DNA from: Comamonas granuli NBRC 101663
GTDB taxonomy: Bacteria > Pseudomonadota > Gammaproteobacteria > Burkholderiales > Burkholderiaceae_C
Assembly: GCF_000739995.1 (NCBI RefSeq)
Contig: NZ_BBJX01000001.1
Span: forward strand, 1 to 64,000
DNA length: 64,000 nucleotides
Direction: 5' to 3'
In this document: piece after piece, positions 9,364 through 17,530 of the stretch
How positions within the stretch are numbered: the first letter of the stretch is position 1
Layout: every line of letters starts with the position of its first letter
Position numbers and translations under genes: made by a program
Notes under the pieces: model-generated
Database searches by the model: none
The model's input: the letters and a program-made list of their open reading frames with translations, nothing else
Told to the model about the DNA's origin: nothing

Positions 9364-10062
9364 ATGTTTTTTGTGTTCGGCCCGTCGGGACAGATGTACC
9401 GAGGCGGCCCCGAGAACCTCTCGCGCATCGCGTCGGTGCGCCGCGTGCAGCGGCCCCAGGCCCTGCGCACGCGCACCACGGACGAGGCGCCCGCCTTTTC
9501 CCTCGACACCCTGGCCCCGGGGCCGGCGCCGCCCGGCCCGCCACCGGCGGCAGCCGGCCACGCCAGCCTGCGCGCCCTGGACGCCGTGCTGGCCTACGCC
9601 CAGACCGGCCAGCCCACACCCCCCACGCGCCAGCCGCTCACGCGCGTGCGCGATGTGATGACGCCGCGCGCCCTGACGGTGCGGCCCGACGCCATCGTCA
9701 ACCACGCCTGGCAGCAACTGGCCGAGCACGGCGTGGCGCAGGCGCCGGTGGTCGATGCGCTGGGGCGCGTGGTGGGCCTGCTGCTGCGCGCCGACATGGC
9801 GCCGCTGGACCTGCTGCCCGAGCCCGGCCACATCCAGGCGGCCATTGCGCTGGCGCGGCGGCCCGTGGAGTCCGTGATGGTGAGCCCCGTGCCCGCCGTC
9901 GCCCCCGATACCGACCTGCGCCGCCTGGCCACGGTGCTGCTGGAGACGGGGCTGCCGGGCCTGCCAGTGACCGACGATCTGGGCGTGCCCGTGGGTTTTG
10001 TCTCGCGCACGGACATCCTGCGCGCCGTGGCGGCCGATCCGCCGCTGGACCTCTGGAGTTGA
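9364..10062 (+). CDS. Tandem CBS-domain protein
   Basis: 232 residues from the ATG at 9364, preceded by AGGAGG with a 5-base gap; an in-frame ATG at 9310 has no such site. The N-terminal ~95 residues are proline-rich and low in complexity. Two CBS repeats follow: VRDVMTPRALTVRPDAIVNH and VESVMVSPVPAVAPDTDLRR. The second ends with the SRTDILRAV signature. CBS pairs bind adenosine nucleotides and usually regulate an attached or partner protein; no effector domain is attached here. Similar stand-alone proteins are annotated as HPP/CBS signalling proteins without a defined partner. Confidence 0.88.
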   Translation: MFFVFGPSGQMYRGGPENLSRIASVRRVQRPQALRTRTTDEAPAFSLDTLAPGPAPPGPPPAAAGHASLRALDAVLAYAQTGQPTPPTRQPLTRVRDVMTPRALTVRPDAIVNHAWQQLAEHGVAQAPVVDALGRVVGLLLRADMAPLDLLPEPGHIQAAIALARRPVESVMVSPVPAVAPDTDLRRLATVLLETGLPGLPVTDDLGVPVGFVSRTDILRAVAADPPLDLWS

Positions 10063-10070
10063 AGAGGCGA

Positions 10071-10172
10071 CAACCCCCTGTGCGGCTGCGCCGCTTCCCC
10101 CTTCTCTCGGCTGGACGCCACCAGCGCTGCGGGGCGGCCCTTGCGCGGTGGCCGCTGGCCTGGGCCGCCCTC
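10071..10172 (+). repeat. Dispersed GC-rich intergenic repeat, copy A
   Basis: About 100 bp after the CBS gene resembles, in inverse orientation, 47305-47428. Shared blocks include CCCCCTGTG followed by GGCTGCGCCGCTTCCCCC-like sequence, a CTCTCG block, and GCGGGGCGGCCCTTGCGCGG near the end. It is non-coding and lies between convergent genes. Such repeats are common in Comamonadaceae intergenic spaces. Confidence 0.6.
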
Positions 10173-10202
10173 TAGCAAGCGTCCCGAACCTCGTTTCAAT
10201 AA

Positions 10203-10226
10203 GAAACGGGCCCAAGGGCCCGTTTC
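10203..10226. terminator. Terminator between CBS gene and ispH
   Basis: Perfect 11-bp inverted repeat GAAACGGGCCC/GGGCCCGTTTC with a 2-base loop, placed between convergent genes. Confidence 0.75.
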
Positions 10227-10233
10227 ATCCCCG

Positions 10234-10260
10234 CCAGCAGCTACTGAATCAATAGCAATT
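10234..10260 (+). repeat. REP-like palindromic repeat, copy 1 (partial)
   Basis: CCAGCAGCTACTGAATCAATAGCA matches the right half of the family seen in full at 48372-48438. It ends exactly at the ispH stop codon. Confidence 0.6.
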
Positions 10261-11228
10261 CATTCGCCGTCGCCCGGCGCCTGCGCGGCGCCGTCGAGCT
10301 TGAGGCCCTTGGGCAGCGGGAACTTGAGCGTCTCCTCGATGCCGCTGAGCTTGCGCACGGACACGGCGCCCAGGGCCTTGATGCGCTCGATCACCTGCTG
10401 CACCAGCACCTCGGGCGCCGAGGCGCCGGCCGTGAGGCCCACGCGCGCAATGCCCTCGAACCATTCGGCGCGCAGCTCGGCGGCCGAGTCCACCATGTAG
10501 CTGGTGGTGCCCATGCGCTGGGCCAGTTCGCGCAGACGGTTGCTGTTGGAGCTGGTGGGGCTGCCCACCACGATCAGCAGGTCCACCTGCGGGCTCAGCA
10601 ACTTGACGGCGTCCTGGCGGTTCTGCGTGGCGTAGCAGATGTCCTGCTGCTTGGGCTCGCGCACCTTGGGAAAGCGCGCGCGCACGGCGGCGGTGATCTC
10701 GGCGGCGTCGTCCACGGAGAGCGTGGTCTGCGTGACCACGGCCAGCTTGTCGGTCTGCGCGGGCTGCACGCGCGCCACGTCCGCCACGTCTTCCACCAGG
10801 TGGATGCCGCCGTCGAGCTGACCCAGCGTGCCCTCCACCTCGGGGTGGCCCTTGTGGCCGATCATGATGAACTCGTAGCCCTCCTGCGCCAGCTTGGCCA
10901 CCTCCACGTGCACCTTGGTCACCAGCGGGCAGGTGGCGTCGAAGATGTGAAAGCCGCGCGCGCGCGCCTCTTCCTGCACGGCCTTGCTCACGCCGTGCGC
11001 GCTGAAGATCAGCGTGGCGCCGGGCGGCACGTCGGCCAGGTCCTCGATGAAGATCGCGCCCTTGGCCTTGAGGTCGTTGACCACGTAGGTGTTGTGCACG
11101 ATCTCGTGGCGCACGTAGATGGGTGCGCCGAACTTGGCGAGCGCGCGCTCGACGATGTCTATGGCCCGGTCCACCCCCGCGCAGAAGCCGCGCGGCTCGG
11201 CCAGCAGGATCTCCTGGGGGTGGTTCAT
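10260..11228 (-). CDS. ispH: 4-hydroxy-3-methylbut-2-enyl diphosphate reductase
   Basis: 322 residues. IspH catalyses the last step of the MEP isoprenoid pathway, reducing HMBPP to IPP and DMAPP using a [4Fe-4S] cluster. The three cluster cysteines are visible at Cys16 (EPRGFCAGV), Cys100 ([12 protein letters not shown]) and Cys198 ([12 protein letters not shown]). The active-site HEIVHN, SAHG and [11 protein letters not shown] motifs are also present. Its start codon overlaps the stop of the upstream fkpB (ATGA), the same pairing as in E. coli. The product is soluble and cytoplasmic, and the length is normal. Confidence 0.97.
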   Translation of the reverse strand: MNHPQEILLAEPRGFCAGVDRAIDIVERALAKFGAPIYVRHEIVHNTYVVNDLKAKGAIFIEDLADVPPGATLIFSAHGVSKAVQEEARARGFHIFDATCPLVTKVHVEVAKLAQEGYEFIMIGHKGHPEVEGTLGQLDGGIHLVEDVADVARVQPAQTDKLAVVTQTTLSVDDAAEITAAVRARFPKVREPKQQDICYATQNRQDAVKLLSPQVDLLIVVGSPTSSNSNRLRELAQRMGTTSYMVDSAAELRAEWFEGIARVGLTAGASAPEVLVQQVIERIKALGAVSVRKLSGIEETLKFPLPKGLKLDGAAQAPGDGE

Positions 11229-11677
11229 AGAATCCCTATGACATGCACTTCAAAGGTCACCGGCTGGCCCGCCAGCGGGTGGTTGAAGTCGATGAGCAGC
11301 GCGTCCGCGCTCTCGGCATTGCCCACCTGCACCACCACGCCCGCGTAGGAGCCCATGCCATCGGGCGTGGAAAATTCCACCGCCTCGCCCACGTGGTACT
11401 GCTCGTCGGGGTCGCCCATCTCGTTCAGGAGCTTGCGCGCCACCCACTGCTGCATGGCCGGGTTGCGCTCGCCAAAGGCCTCGCCCGCAGGCAGGTCGAA
11501 CGTGGTGCGCGTGCCCTCGTGCAGGCCCACGAGGCGCTGCTCCAGCACGGGCGAGAGCTCGCTGTTGCCCAGCGTGAGCGTGGCCGGCTTGGCGCTGAAG
11601 GTGTTGACGACGTCGCCCGCAGGCCCCGCCAGACGGTAATGCAGGGTGAGAAAAGAACCCGGTTGAACAGTAGCCAT
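11225..11677 (-). CDS. fkpB: FKBP-type peptidyl-prolyl isomerase (SlpA/FkpB type)
   Basis: 150 residues, cytoplasmic (no signal peptide). The FKBP core is seen in [11 protein letters not shown], the [19 protein letters not shown] segment and the [13 protein letters not shown] signature; an IF-domain insertion ([13 protein letters not shown]) is typical of SlyD/FkpB proteins. It assists folding by cis-trans isomerisation of prolyl bonds. It lies immediately upstream of ispH with a 4-bp overlap, so both are translated from one message. Unlike SlyD, it has no histidine-rich metal-binding tail. Confidence 0.93.
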   Translation of the reverse strand: MATVQPGSFLTLHYRLAGPAGDVVNTFSAKPATLTLGNSELSPVLEQRLVGLHEGTRTTFDLPAGEAFGERNPAMQQWVARKLLNEMGDPDEQYHVGEAVEFSTPDGMGSYAGVVVQVGNAESADALLIDFNHPLAGQPVTFEVHVIGIL

Positions 11678-11721
11678 GGATGCCTCGATAAACTCGCGCC
11701 ATTCTAGTTTGGCCCCCCGCC

Positions 11722-12435
11722 ATGCCCCTGAAAGACCTTCCTGCCGACGCGCAGCCGCGCGAAAAGCTGCTCGCCCGCGGCCCCGCCGCGCTGGCCGACG
11801 CCGAGCTGCTCGCCATCCTGCTGCGCACCGGCATCGTGGGCAAGGGCGTGCTGCAAATGGCCCAGGAGCTGCTGCAGCCCCCGGCCCGCGACCCGGCCAG
11901 CGGCCAGGTGACGGGGGGCTTTGGCGGCATCGCCGGGCTGCTGCACGCGAGCAGCCAGGACCTGCAGCGCATCAAGGGCCTGGGCCCGGCCAAGCGCGCT
12001 GAACTCGTGGCCGTGCTGGAGCTGGCACGCCGCGCCCTGGCCCAGCAGTTGCGCGAGCGCGCGGTGTTCGACTCGGCCGACGCCGTCAAGCACTACCTGC
12101 AACTGCACCTGGCCAGCAAGGGGCACGAGGTCTTCGCCGTGCTGTTCCTCGACAGCCAGCACCGCCTGCTGGCGCTCGAAGAGCTGTTCCGCGGCACGCT
12201 CACGCAGACCAGCGTGTACCCGCGCGAAGTGGTGCTGCGCGCCCTGCACCACCACGCCGCCGCCGTGGTGCTGGCGCACAACCACCCCAGCGGCAGCGTG
12301 CAGCCCAGCCGGGCGGACGAGGCGCTCACGCAGGCCCTCAAGGCCGCGCTGGCCCTGGTGGACGTGCGCGTGCTCGACCATGTGATCGTGGCACCGGGCC
12401 AGGCGCTCTCCATGGCCGAGAAAGGCCTGGTGTAG
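11722..12435 (+). CDS. radC: RadC family JAB-domain protein
   Basis: 237 residues. The N-terminus has the UPF0758 helix-hairpin-helix-like region ([20 protein letters not shown], then [15 protein letters not shown]). The C-terminal JAB1/MPN-like metal-binding motif includes the LAHNHPSG box and a downstream Asp in [12 protein letters not shown]. The family was once linked to DNA repair in E. coli, but its biochemical role remains unclear; many homologues sit in mobile elements. Here it is a chromosomal copy, divergent from fkpB and followed 1 bp later by the Smr-domain gene. Confidence 0.92.
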   Translation: MPLKDLPADAQPREKLLARGPAALADAELLAILLRTGIVGKGVLQMAQELLQPPARDPASGQVTGGFGGIAGLLHASSQDLQRIKGLGPAKRAELVAVLELARRALAQQLRERAVFDSADAVKHYLQLHLASKGHEVFAVLFLDSQHRLLALEELFRGTLTQTSVYPREVVLRALHHHAAAVVLAHNHPSGSVQPSRADEALTQALKAALALVDVRVLDHVIVAPGQALSMAEKGLV

Positions 12436-12436
12436 C

Positions 12437-13306
12437 GTGAGCCTGCCCGGCCACACCGCCCTGCGCCTGGCGCTCGAGCGCGCCCGCGCGCCCCAGGCGG
12501 TGCGGCCACCGCCCGCCCCCCCGCTGGCGCCGCCCGCCAGCGCGCCGCCGCTGCCGCCCAGCCCGGTGCCACGCCCGCCGCGACCCGCCGCGGACGCCGC
12601 CCCCGCGCCGCGCAAGCCGCGGCGCAGCAGCGCCCCCCTGCCGCGCCGCGCCAGCGTGCGCGTGACCGACCTGCAGGACCTCGCCGCCATCGCCCGCCAC
12701 CTGCGCGCGGAACAGGCCCGCCTGGAGGCCGAGGAAAAGGCCCGGCGCGAGGCCGCCGCGCGCCGCGAGGCCGAGCGCCAGCAGTTCAGCCGCGCCGTGG
12801 GCCCCGTCACCCGGCTGCGCGAGCGCAACCTCGCCCGCCTGCGCCCGCCCCTGCCGCCGCCCCTGCCCGTGCAGCACGCACTGGACGAACAGCGCGTGCT
12901 GCAGGAGTCGATCAGCGACGACTTCGACGTGAGCACCCTGCTCGACACCGACGACCAGCTCAGCTTTCGCCGCCCCGGCATCGGCGTGGAAGTGACGCGC
13001 CGCCTGCGCGCCGGGCACTGGAGCATCCAGCGCCAGCTCGACCTGCACGGCCTGCGCGTGGACGAGGCGCGCGAGGCGCTGGGCGCGTTCATCCGCACCG
13101 CGCACAAGAACGGCATCCGCTGCGTGCGCGTGGTGCACGGCAAGGGCCTGGGCTCGCCCGGCAAGAGCCCCGTGCTCAAGAGCCGCGTGCAGCGCTGGCT
13201 GGTGCAAAAGCACGAGGTGCTGGCCTTTGTGCAGGCGCGGCCTGTGGACGGCGGCGCCGGGGCGCTGCTGGTGCTGCTGCAGCCCGTGGGCGGGCGCCCG
13301 CGCTGA
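12437..13306 (+). CDS. Smr-domain protein
   Basis: 289 residues from a GTG at 12437, one base after the radC stop. The first ~75 residues are a Pro/Ala-rich, basic, probably disordered segment; a charged helix follows at about 85-120. The C-terminal Smr domain carries QLDLHGLRVDEAREALGAFI and RVVHGKGLGSPGKSPVLKS, the two conserved DLHG and HGKG loops. Smr domains have nicking endonuclease activity and occur in MutS2 and in stand-alone YdaL/SmrA-type proteins. This is the stand-alone type, probably co-transcribed with radC. Confidence 0.9.
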   Translation: MSLPGHTALRLALERARAPQAVRPPPAPPLAPPASAPPLPPSPVPRPPRPAADAAPAPRKPRRSSAPLPRRASVRVTDLQDLAAIARHLRAEQARLEAEEKARREAAARREAERQQFSRAVGPVTRLRERNLARLRPPLPPPLPVQHALDEQRVLQESISDDFDVSTLLDTDDQLSFRRPGIGVEVTRRLRAGHWSIQRQLDLHGLRVDEAREALGAFIRTAHKNGIRCVRVVHGKGLGSPGKSPVLKSRVQRWLVQKHEVLAFVQARPVDGGAGALLVLLQPVGGRPR

Positions 13307-13325
13307 CGGCCGTTCGACCTGGGCA

Positions 13326-13386
13326 TAAAAAACGGCCCCAGCCCTTTTCTATCCAGCGCAAGCAGCTACTGAATCAGTAGCAAAAC
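13326..13386 (+). repeat. REP-like palindromic repeat, copy 2
   Basis: Runs from AAAAAACGGC to AGTAGCAAAA with the AGCGCAAGCAGCTA core. It contains the near-perfect palindrome GCTACTGAATCAGTAGC and lies between the Smr gene and the convergent hemoglobin gene. Confidence 0.75.
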
Positions 13387-13797
13387 TCAGCCGCCCTTGT
13401 TGCGCATCCAGTCGGCGGTGTTCAAGAAGCTCGCCTTCAGCCGCGTGCGCAGCGCCTCGGGCGTGGCGCATTCGCCCATGGCCTGGTCCATGCAGGCCAC
13501 CCACTGGTCGCGCTCCTTCACGCCGATGGCGAACGGCAGGTGGCGCGCGCGCAGGCGCGGGTGACCGAAGCGGCGCTCGTAGTGGTCCGGCCCACCCAGC
13601 CAGCCGCAGAGGAACCAGAACAGCTTGTCGCGCGCATCGGCCAGGGTGCTGCCGTGCGTGGCGCGCAGCGCGGCGTAGCCGGGCTCCAGGTCCATCAGGT
13701 CGTAGAAGCGGTCCACCAGGGCACGCACGGCGCTCTCGCCGCCCAGGCGCTCGAACGCGCTGGCTTCGCTGGGGGAGTCTGCAGGGTCCATGGTCAA
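13387..13797 (-). CDS. Group II truncated hemoglobin
   Basis: 136 residues. The segment LFWFLCGWLGGPDHYERRFG followed by HPRLRARHLPFAI is the group II (trHbO-type) signature, including the conserved Trp-Leu-Gly-Gly and the proximal His in RARHLPF. The family binds heme and oxygen and is implicated in oxygen or NO/peroxide handling. It is cytoplasmic, of normal size, and flanked by two REP-like repeats. There is no obvious operon partner; the next gene on this strand is gspC, about 70 bp upstream. Confidence 0.88.
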   Translation of the reverse strand: MTMDPADSPSEASAFERLGGESAVRALVDRFYDLMDLEPGYAALRATHGSTLADARDKLFWFLCGWLGGPDHYERRFGHPRLRARHLPFAIGVKERDQWVACMDQAMGECATPEALRTRLKASFLNTADWMRNKGG

Positions 13798-13814
13798 ATC
13801 GGGGTGCGAACCAG

Positions 13815-13853
13815 GACTGGAAAGCGCTGGCAGCTATCAATACAAGAGCAACG
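13815..13853 (+). repeat. REP-like palindromic repeat, copy 3
   Basis: AAAGCGCTGGCAGCTATCAA followed by TACAAGAGCAAC matches the right half of the family. It lies between gspC and the hemoglobin gene. Confidence 0.6.
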
Positions 13854-13867
13854 GGCGCTGTGCCCGG

Positions 13868-14308
13868 TCAGCGGCGCAGCGGCATCTCCAGCGTGACGCT
13901 GGCGGGCGCCTCCAGGGCCGGGCCCAGGCGCGCCGTGCGCGCGTCCAGCGCCTGCAGCACCAGGGCCTCGTCCACCCGCGCGCCCACGCGGTAGGGGCGG
14001 GCGGGCTTGCCGTCCACGGCGATGAGCGCGGCGCCGCTGCTGCCCCCCTGGCCCGCAAGCACGCCCACCAGCGCAAAGCGGCTCGCGGCCGGCGCGGTCT
14101 GCGCCGCCTGCGGCGCGGTGCCGCCCAGCAGGCGCGCCAGGGCCTGGACATCGGTGGCCACGGGCTCGGCCGCTGCGGGCGGCAGGGCCAAGGAGGGCGG
14201 TGGCGCCGACAGGCGCAGCCCCCAATAGGCCACGCTGGCGGCGGCCAGCGCCCAGGCGGCCAGCGTGCCCAGGCGCACGCCCCAGGTCGGATGAGATTCA
14301 CTGCGCAT
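13868..14308 (-). CDS. gspC: Type II secretion protein C (short GspC)
   Basis: 146 residues. One transmembrane helix lies near residues 15-32 (TLAAWALAAASVAYWGLRLS), followed by a Pro/Ala linker and the HR domain (RFALVGVLAGQG, then AALIAVDGKPARPYRVGARV). The HR domain binds secretin GspD across the periplasm. The PDZ or coiled-coil domain of long GspC proteins is absent, so this is the short form. It is transcribed opposite to gspG, so the two share a 65-bp intergenic region that must hold both promoters. All other gsp genes face the other way. Confidence 0.82.
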   Translation of the reverse strand: MRSESHPTWGVRLGTLAAWALAAASVAYWGLRLSAPPPSLALPPAAAEPVATDVQALARLLGGTAPQAAQTAPAASRFALVGVLAGQGGSSGAALIAVDGKPARPYRVGARVDEALVLQALDARTARLGPALEAPASVTLEMPLRR

Positions 14309-14373
14309 CGCGCGATTATCATTCAGCCGATGCGCAGGGCAGCCCGCCGCGCCCGTTCCACATCCACTGCCCC

Positions 14374-14814
14374 ATGAACCCTTCCGTTTCTTCCGTCCGC
14401 TCCCGCCTGGCCCGGGGTTTCACCCTGATCGAGCTGATGGTGGTGCTGGTCATCATCGGCGTGCTGGCCGCGCTCATCGTGCCCAATGTGCTGGACCGCG
14501 CCGACGACGCGCGCGTGACGGCAGCACGCACCGACGTCACCAACCTCATGCAGGCGCTCAAGCTCTACCGCCTGGACAATCTGCGCTACCCCACGGCCGA
14601 GCAGGGCCTGCAGGCGCTGATCGCCAAGCCCACCGCCGGCCCGCAGCCGCCCAACTGGAAGCCCTACCTGGAGAAGCTCCCCAACGACCCCTGGGGCCGG
14701 CCCTACCAGTACCTCAACCCCGGCATCAAGGGCGAGGTGGACGTGATGTCCTTCGGCGCCGACGGCCAAAGCGGCGGCGAGGGCAAGGATGCCGATATTG
14801 GCTCCTGGCAGTAG
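14374..14814 (+). CDS. gspG: Type II secretion major pseudopilin
   Basis: 146 residues. The prepilin leader ends in ARG, followed by FTLIELMVVLVIIGVLAALI: the mature protein starts at Phe with Glu at +5. The C-terminus carries the GspG calcium-binding loop region, with DPWGRPYQYLNPG and FGADGQSGGEGKDADIG. It polymerises into the pseudopilus that pushes folded substrates through GspD. Processing by prepilin peptidase (GspO/PilD) is required; no such gene is in the window. It is the first gene of the rightward gsp run. Confidence 0.96.
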   Translation: MNPSVSSVRSRLARGFTLIELMVVLVIIGVLAALIVPNVLDRADDARVTAARTDVTNLMQALKLYRLDNLRYPTAEQGLQALIAKPTAGPQPPNWKPYLEKLPNDPWGRPYQYLNPGIKGEVDVMSFGADGQSGGEGKDADIGSWQ

Positions 14815-14815
14815 T

Positions 14816-15012
14816 GGCCCCCACGGTCGCGCACTGCGTGTCGCTCCCTGCCCCCCAAGGGGGCCGCGTTTCGCCTGGGGGCGGCCCGGCGGTGAAACGG
14901 TGAGCCCCCACGGTCGCGCACTGCGTGTCGCTCCCTGCCCCCCAAGGGGGCCGCGTTTCGCCTTGGGGCGGCCCGGCGGCGAAACTGTGAGCCCCCACGG
15001 TCGCGCACGGCC
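14816..15012 (+). repeat. 87-bp tandem repeat, two copies plus a partial third
   Basis: The block beginning CCACGGTCGCGCAC recurs at 14821, 14908 and 14995, a period of exactly 87 bp (29 codons). Each full unit contains CTGCCCCCCAAGGGGGCCGC and ends in GGCCCGGCGG(T/C)GAAAC. The two full copies are almost identical. The array separates gspG from gspH. Because the period is a multiple of three, the gspH frame stays open through it. Confidence 0.85.
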
Positions 15013-15040
15013 CGTCTCACCCTCCAATCCTGCGCGGTCC

Positions 15041-15469
15041 ATGAGCCGGCAGGCACGCGGCTTCACCTTGCTGGAGTTGCTCGTGGTGCTGGCCATCGTG
15101 GGCCTGGCCCTGGGCGGGGCCAGCCTGGCGCTGCGTGACAGTGGCGCCGCCCTGCTCACGCGCGAAGGCGAGCGCCTGGCGGCCCTGCTGGAGGCAGGGC
15201 GCGCGCAGTCGCGCGCCAGCGGCGTGCCCGTGCGCTGGCAGGCCGATGCGCAGGGCTTTCGCTTCGAGGGCCTGCCGCGCGAGGCCCTACCCACGCACTG
15301 GCTGGACGCGCAGACCCGGGTGCAGGGCCCGCAGGCGGCGCTGTGGCTGGGGCCCGAGCCGCTCATCGGCCCGCAGGCGGTGCAGCTCGTCCACCCGGCC
15401 TGGCCCGGGCACAGCGTGCGCGTGGCCACCGACGGGCTGCGCCCCTTCGCCCTCGAGGCCGCGCCGTGA
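15041..15469 (+). CDS. gspH: Type II secretion minor pseudopilin
   Basis: 142 residues from the ATG at 15041; the frame is open further upstream only because it reads through the 87-bp tandem repeat. The class III leader MSRQARG is followed by FTLLELLVVLAIVGLALGGA, with Glu at +5. GspH is a minor pseudopilin near the pilus tip complex (H-I-J-K). The remainder is short and typical of the family. Its stop overlaps the GTG start of gspI (GTGA), implying coupled translation. Confidence 0.88.
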   Translation: MSRQARGFTLLELLVVLAIVGLALGGASLALRDSGAALLTREGERLAALLEAGRAQSRASGVPVRWQADAQGFRFEGLPREALPTHWLDAQTRVQGPQAALWLGPEPLIGPQAVQLVHPAWPGHSVRVATDGLRPFALEAAP

Positions 15470-15849
15470 CGGCAGCGCGCACCCGGGCCGCGCGCGCGCA
15501 GCGCGGCTTCACGCTGGTGGAGGTGCTCACGGCGCTGGCCATCGTCGCCATCGCGCTGCTGGCGGGGGCGCAGGCGAGCAGCGCCCTGGTGCGCAACAGC
15601 GCGCGCCAGGCGGACGTGCTGCTCGCCCAGCTGTGCGCCGAGAACGCCCTGGTGGCCGCGCGCCTGTCGCGCCAGATGCCCGCCATCGGCGACGGCATGC
15701 AGCCCTGCCCGCAGGCAGGGCGCAATCTCACGGTCAGCCTGGTGGTGCGGCCCACGCCCAACCCCTCGTTCCGGCGCGTGGACGCGCAGGTGCTCGACGA
15801 GGACCAGCAGCCCATGCTGCGGCTGTCCACCATCGTGGGGCGGCGCTGA
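15466..15849 (+). CDS. gspI: Type II secretion minor pseudopilin
   Basis: 127 residues from a GTG at 15466 that overlaps the gspH stop. The leader ends in RG and is followed by FTLVEVLTALAIVAIALLAG (Glu at +5). The conserved GspI C-terminal region is seen in LVVRPTPNPSFRRVDAQV. With GspJ and GspK it forms the tip that starts pseudopilus assembly. The gspJ start overlaps its stop by one base (TGATG). Confidence 0.9.
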   Translation: MTAARTRAARAQRGFTLVEVLTALAIVAIALLAGAQASSALVRNSARQADVLLAQLCAENALVAARLSRQMPAIGDGMQPCPQAGRNLTVSLVVRPTPNPSFRRVDAQVLDEDQQPMLRLSTIVGRR

Positions 15850-16511
15850 TGAAACCGGCGCGCGGCTTCACGCTGATCGAGCTGCTCGTGGCGATCGCCC
15901 TGCTGGGGCTGGTCGCGCTCATGAGCTGGCGCGGCCTCGACGCCATGGCGCGCACCCAGGAGCAGACGCGCGCGCACAGCGCACAGCTCATGGCGCTACA
16001 GGCGGCGCTCGCGCAGTGGAGCGCCGACCTCGACGCCCTGCTGCCGCTGGCGCACACCGTGCCCCTGGACTGGGACGGCCAGGTGCTGCGCCTGACGCGG
16101 CGTAGCCTGGGCGCGCCCGACGCCGGCGCGCTGGTCGTGGCCTGGACGCGGCGCACAGTGCAGGGCCAGGACCAGTGGCTGCGCTGGCAGTCGGCGCCGG
16201 TGCGCACGCGCGGCGACTGGCAGCAGGCCTGGCAGCAGGCTGCGCAGTGGGCGCGCAACCCCGGCGATGCCGAGCGCCGCCGCGAGGTGGTGCTGCTGCC
16301 GCTGGCCGACTGGCGGGTGTTCTACTACCGCGGCGACGCCTGGAGCAACCCGCAGTCCAGCCCCGACACGCCGCCGGGCGACGCGCCCACCGTGGGCACG
16401 CTGATCCCCGACGGGGTGCGCCTGCAGCTCGAACTGCCCCCCGGGCCGGGTGTGGCGGGCCCGCTGGTGCGCGACTGGGCCAACCCGCTGCGCGGCGGAG
16501 GCAAGTCATGA
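15849..16511 (+). CDS. gspJ: Type II secretion minor pseudopilin
   Basis: 220 residues from the ATG at 15849. The prepilin leader MKPARG is followed by FTLIELLVAIALLGLVALMS with Glu at +5. The C-terminal region (DGVRLQLELPPGPGVAGPLV) matches the end of the GspJ fold. It is a component of the tip trimer with GspI and GspK. It is linked to both neighbours by overlapping stop/start codons. Confidence 0.92.
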   Translation: MKPARGFTLIELLVAIALLGLVALMSWRGLDAMARTQEQTRAHSAQLMALQAALAQWSADLDALLPLAHTVPLDWDGQVLRLTRRSLGAPDAGALVVAWTRRTVQGQDQWLRWQSAPVRTRGDWQQAWQQAAQWARNPGDAERRREVVLLPLADWRVFYYRGDAWSNPQSSPDTPPGDAPTVGTLIPDGVRLQLELPPGPGVAGPLVRDWANPLRGGGKS

Positions 16512-17446
16512 GCGCGCGCCAGCGCGGCGCGGCCCTGCTGGCCGCCATGCTCACGGTCACGCTGGTGGCCACCTTTGCCGCGGCCGCGCTGTGGCAGCAG
16601 TGGCGCACCGTGGAGGTCGAGACCGCCGAGCGCGCGCGCGTGCAGTCGGCCTGGATACTCACCGGCGCGCTCGACTGGTCGCGCCTCATCCTCATCGAGG
16701 ACGGCCGCGCCGGCGGCCCCGACCACCTGGCCGAGCCCTGGGCCGTGCCGCTGGAGGAAGCGCGCCTGTCCACCTTTCTGGCGGCCGAGCGCAACGTCGC
16801 CCAGGTGGACTCCGGCACCGGCGAGGAGGCGTTTCTGTCGGGCCGCATCCTCGACCTGCAAGCGCGCCTGAACGTGACCAACCTGGTGCAGGGCGGCGCC
16901 GTGAACGACACCGCGCAGGCGCAGTTCCGGCGCCTGTTCACGCTGCTGGGCCTGCCCGTCTCGGAGCTGGACCTGCTCGTGCAGGGGCTGCGCCAGGCGC
17001 AGGTGGGCGGCGCCGAGGCCCCGGGCGCACCGCTGTGGCCCCAGAGCCTGCCGCAGCTTGTCTGGCTGGGCCTGGCGCCGCAGACGCTGGCGCTGCTGGC
17101 GCCGCACGCCACGCTGCTGCCCGAGCGCCGCGGCGTGAACCTCAACACCGCTGGGGCCGAGGTGCTGATGGCCGTCCTCCCCGGCCTGGACCGCGCGGGA
17201 GCCGAGCGCCTCATCACGGCGCGCCAGGCGCAGCACTTTCGCAGCCTGGAGGATGTGCGCGCGCTCCTGGGCAGCAGCGTGCCGCTCGATACCGGCGAAC
17301 TGACCGTGGCCTCCGCGTATTTCGAGGTGCAGGGCCGCCTGCGCCTGGGGCAGATGGTGGTGCAGGAGCGCTCCGTGGTGCGCCGCCAGGGCATGGAGGC
17401 CACCACCCTCGTGCGCGAGCGCGTGGGCGCGCTGGGCCTGCCCTGA
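16508..17446 (+). CDS. gspK: Type II secretion minor pseudopilin / tip protein
   Basis: 312 residues. The short basic N-terminus MSARQRGAALLAAMLTVTLV lacks the usual Glu at +5, as expected for GspK, the largest minor pseudopilin. A helical, SAM-like inserted region and a type II helix-hairpin-helix-like segment (VNLNTAGAEVLMAVLPGLDR) are visible. It caps the pseudopilus with GspI and GspJ. The ATG at 16508 overlaps the gspJ stop (ATGA). An 84-bp gap follows before gspL. Confidence 0.92.
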   Translation: MSARQRGAALLAAMLTVTLVATFAAAALWQQWRTVEVETAERARVQSAWILTGALDWSRLILIEDGRAGGPDHLAEPWAVPLEEARLSTFLAAERNVAQVDSGTGEEAFLSGRILDLQARLNVTNLVQGGAVNDTAQAQFRRLFTLLGLPVSELDLLVQGLRQAQVGGAEAPGAPLWPQSLPQLVWLGLAPQTLALLAPHATLLPERRGVNLNTAGAEVLMAVLPGLDRAGAERLITARQAQHFRSLEDVRALLGSSVPLDTGELTVASAYFEVQGRLRLGQMVVQERSVVRRQGMEATTLVRERVGALGLP

Positions 17447-17530
17447 CACGCCGCCGGCGCGCGGCAAGCCAGGCATTCCCGTACAAGAACCGCCAGACAA
17501 GCCCCCTACAATGGCCCGCGAATTGCGCCC

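Noticed and set aside
14816-15012. CRISPR-like array
   Set aside because: The units are directly adjacent 87-bp copies without variable spacers, and no cas genes are present; it is a plain tandem duplication.
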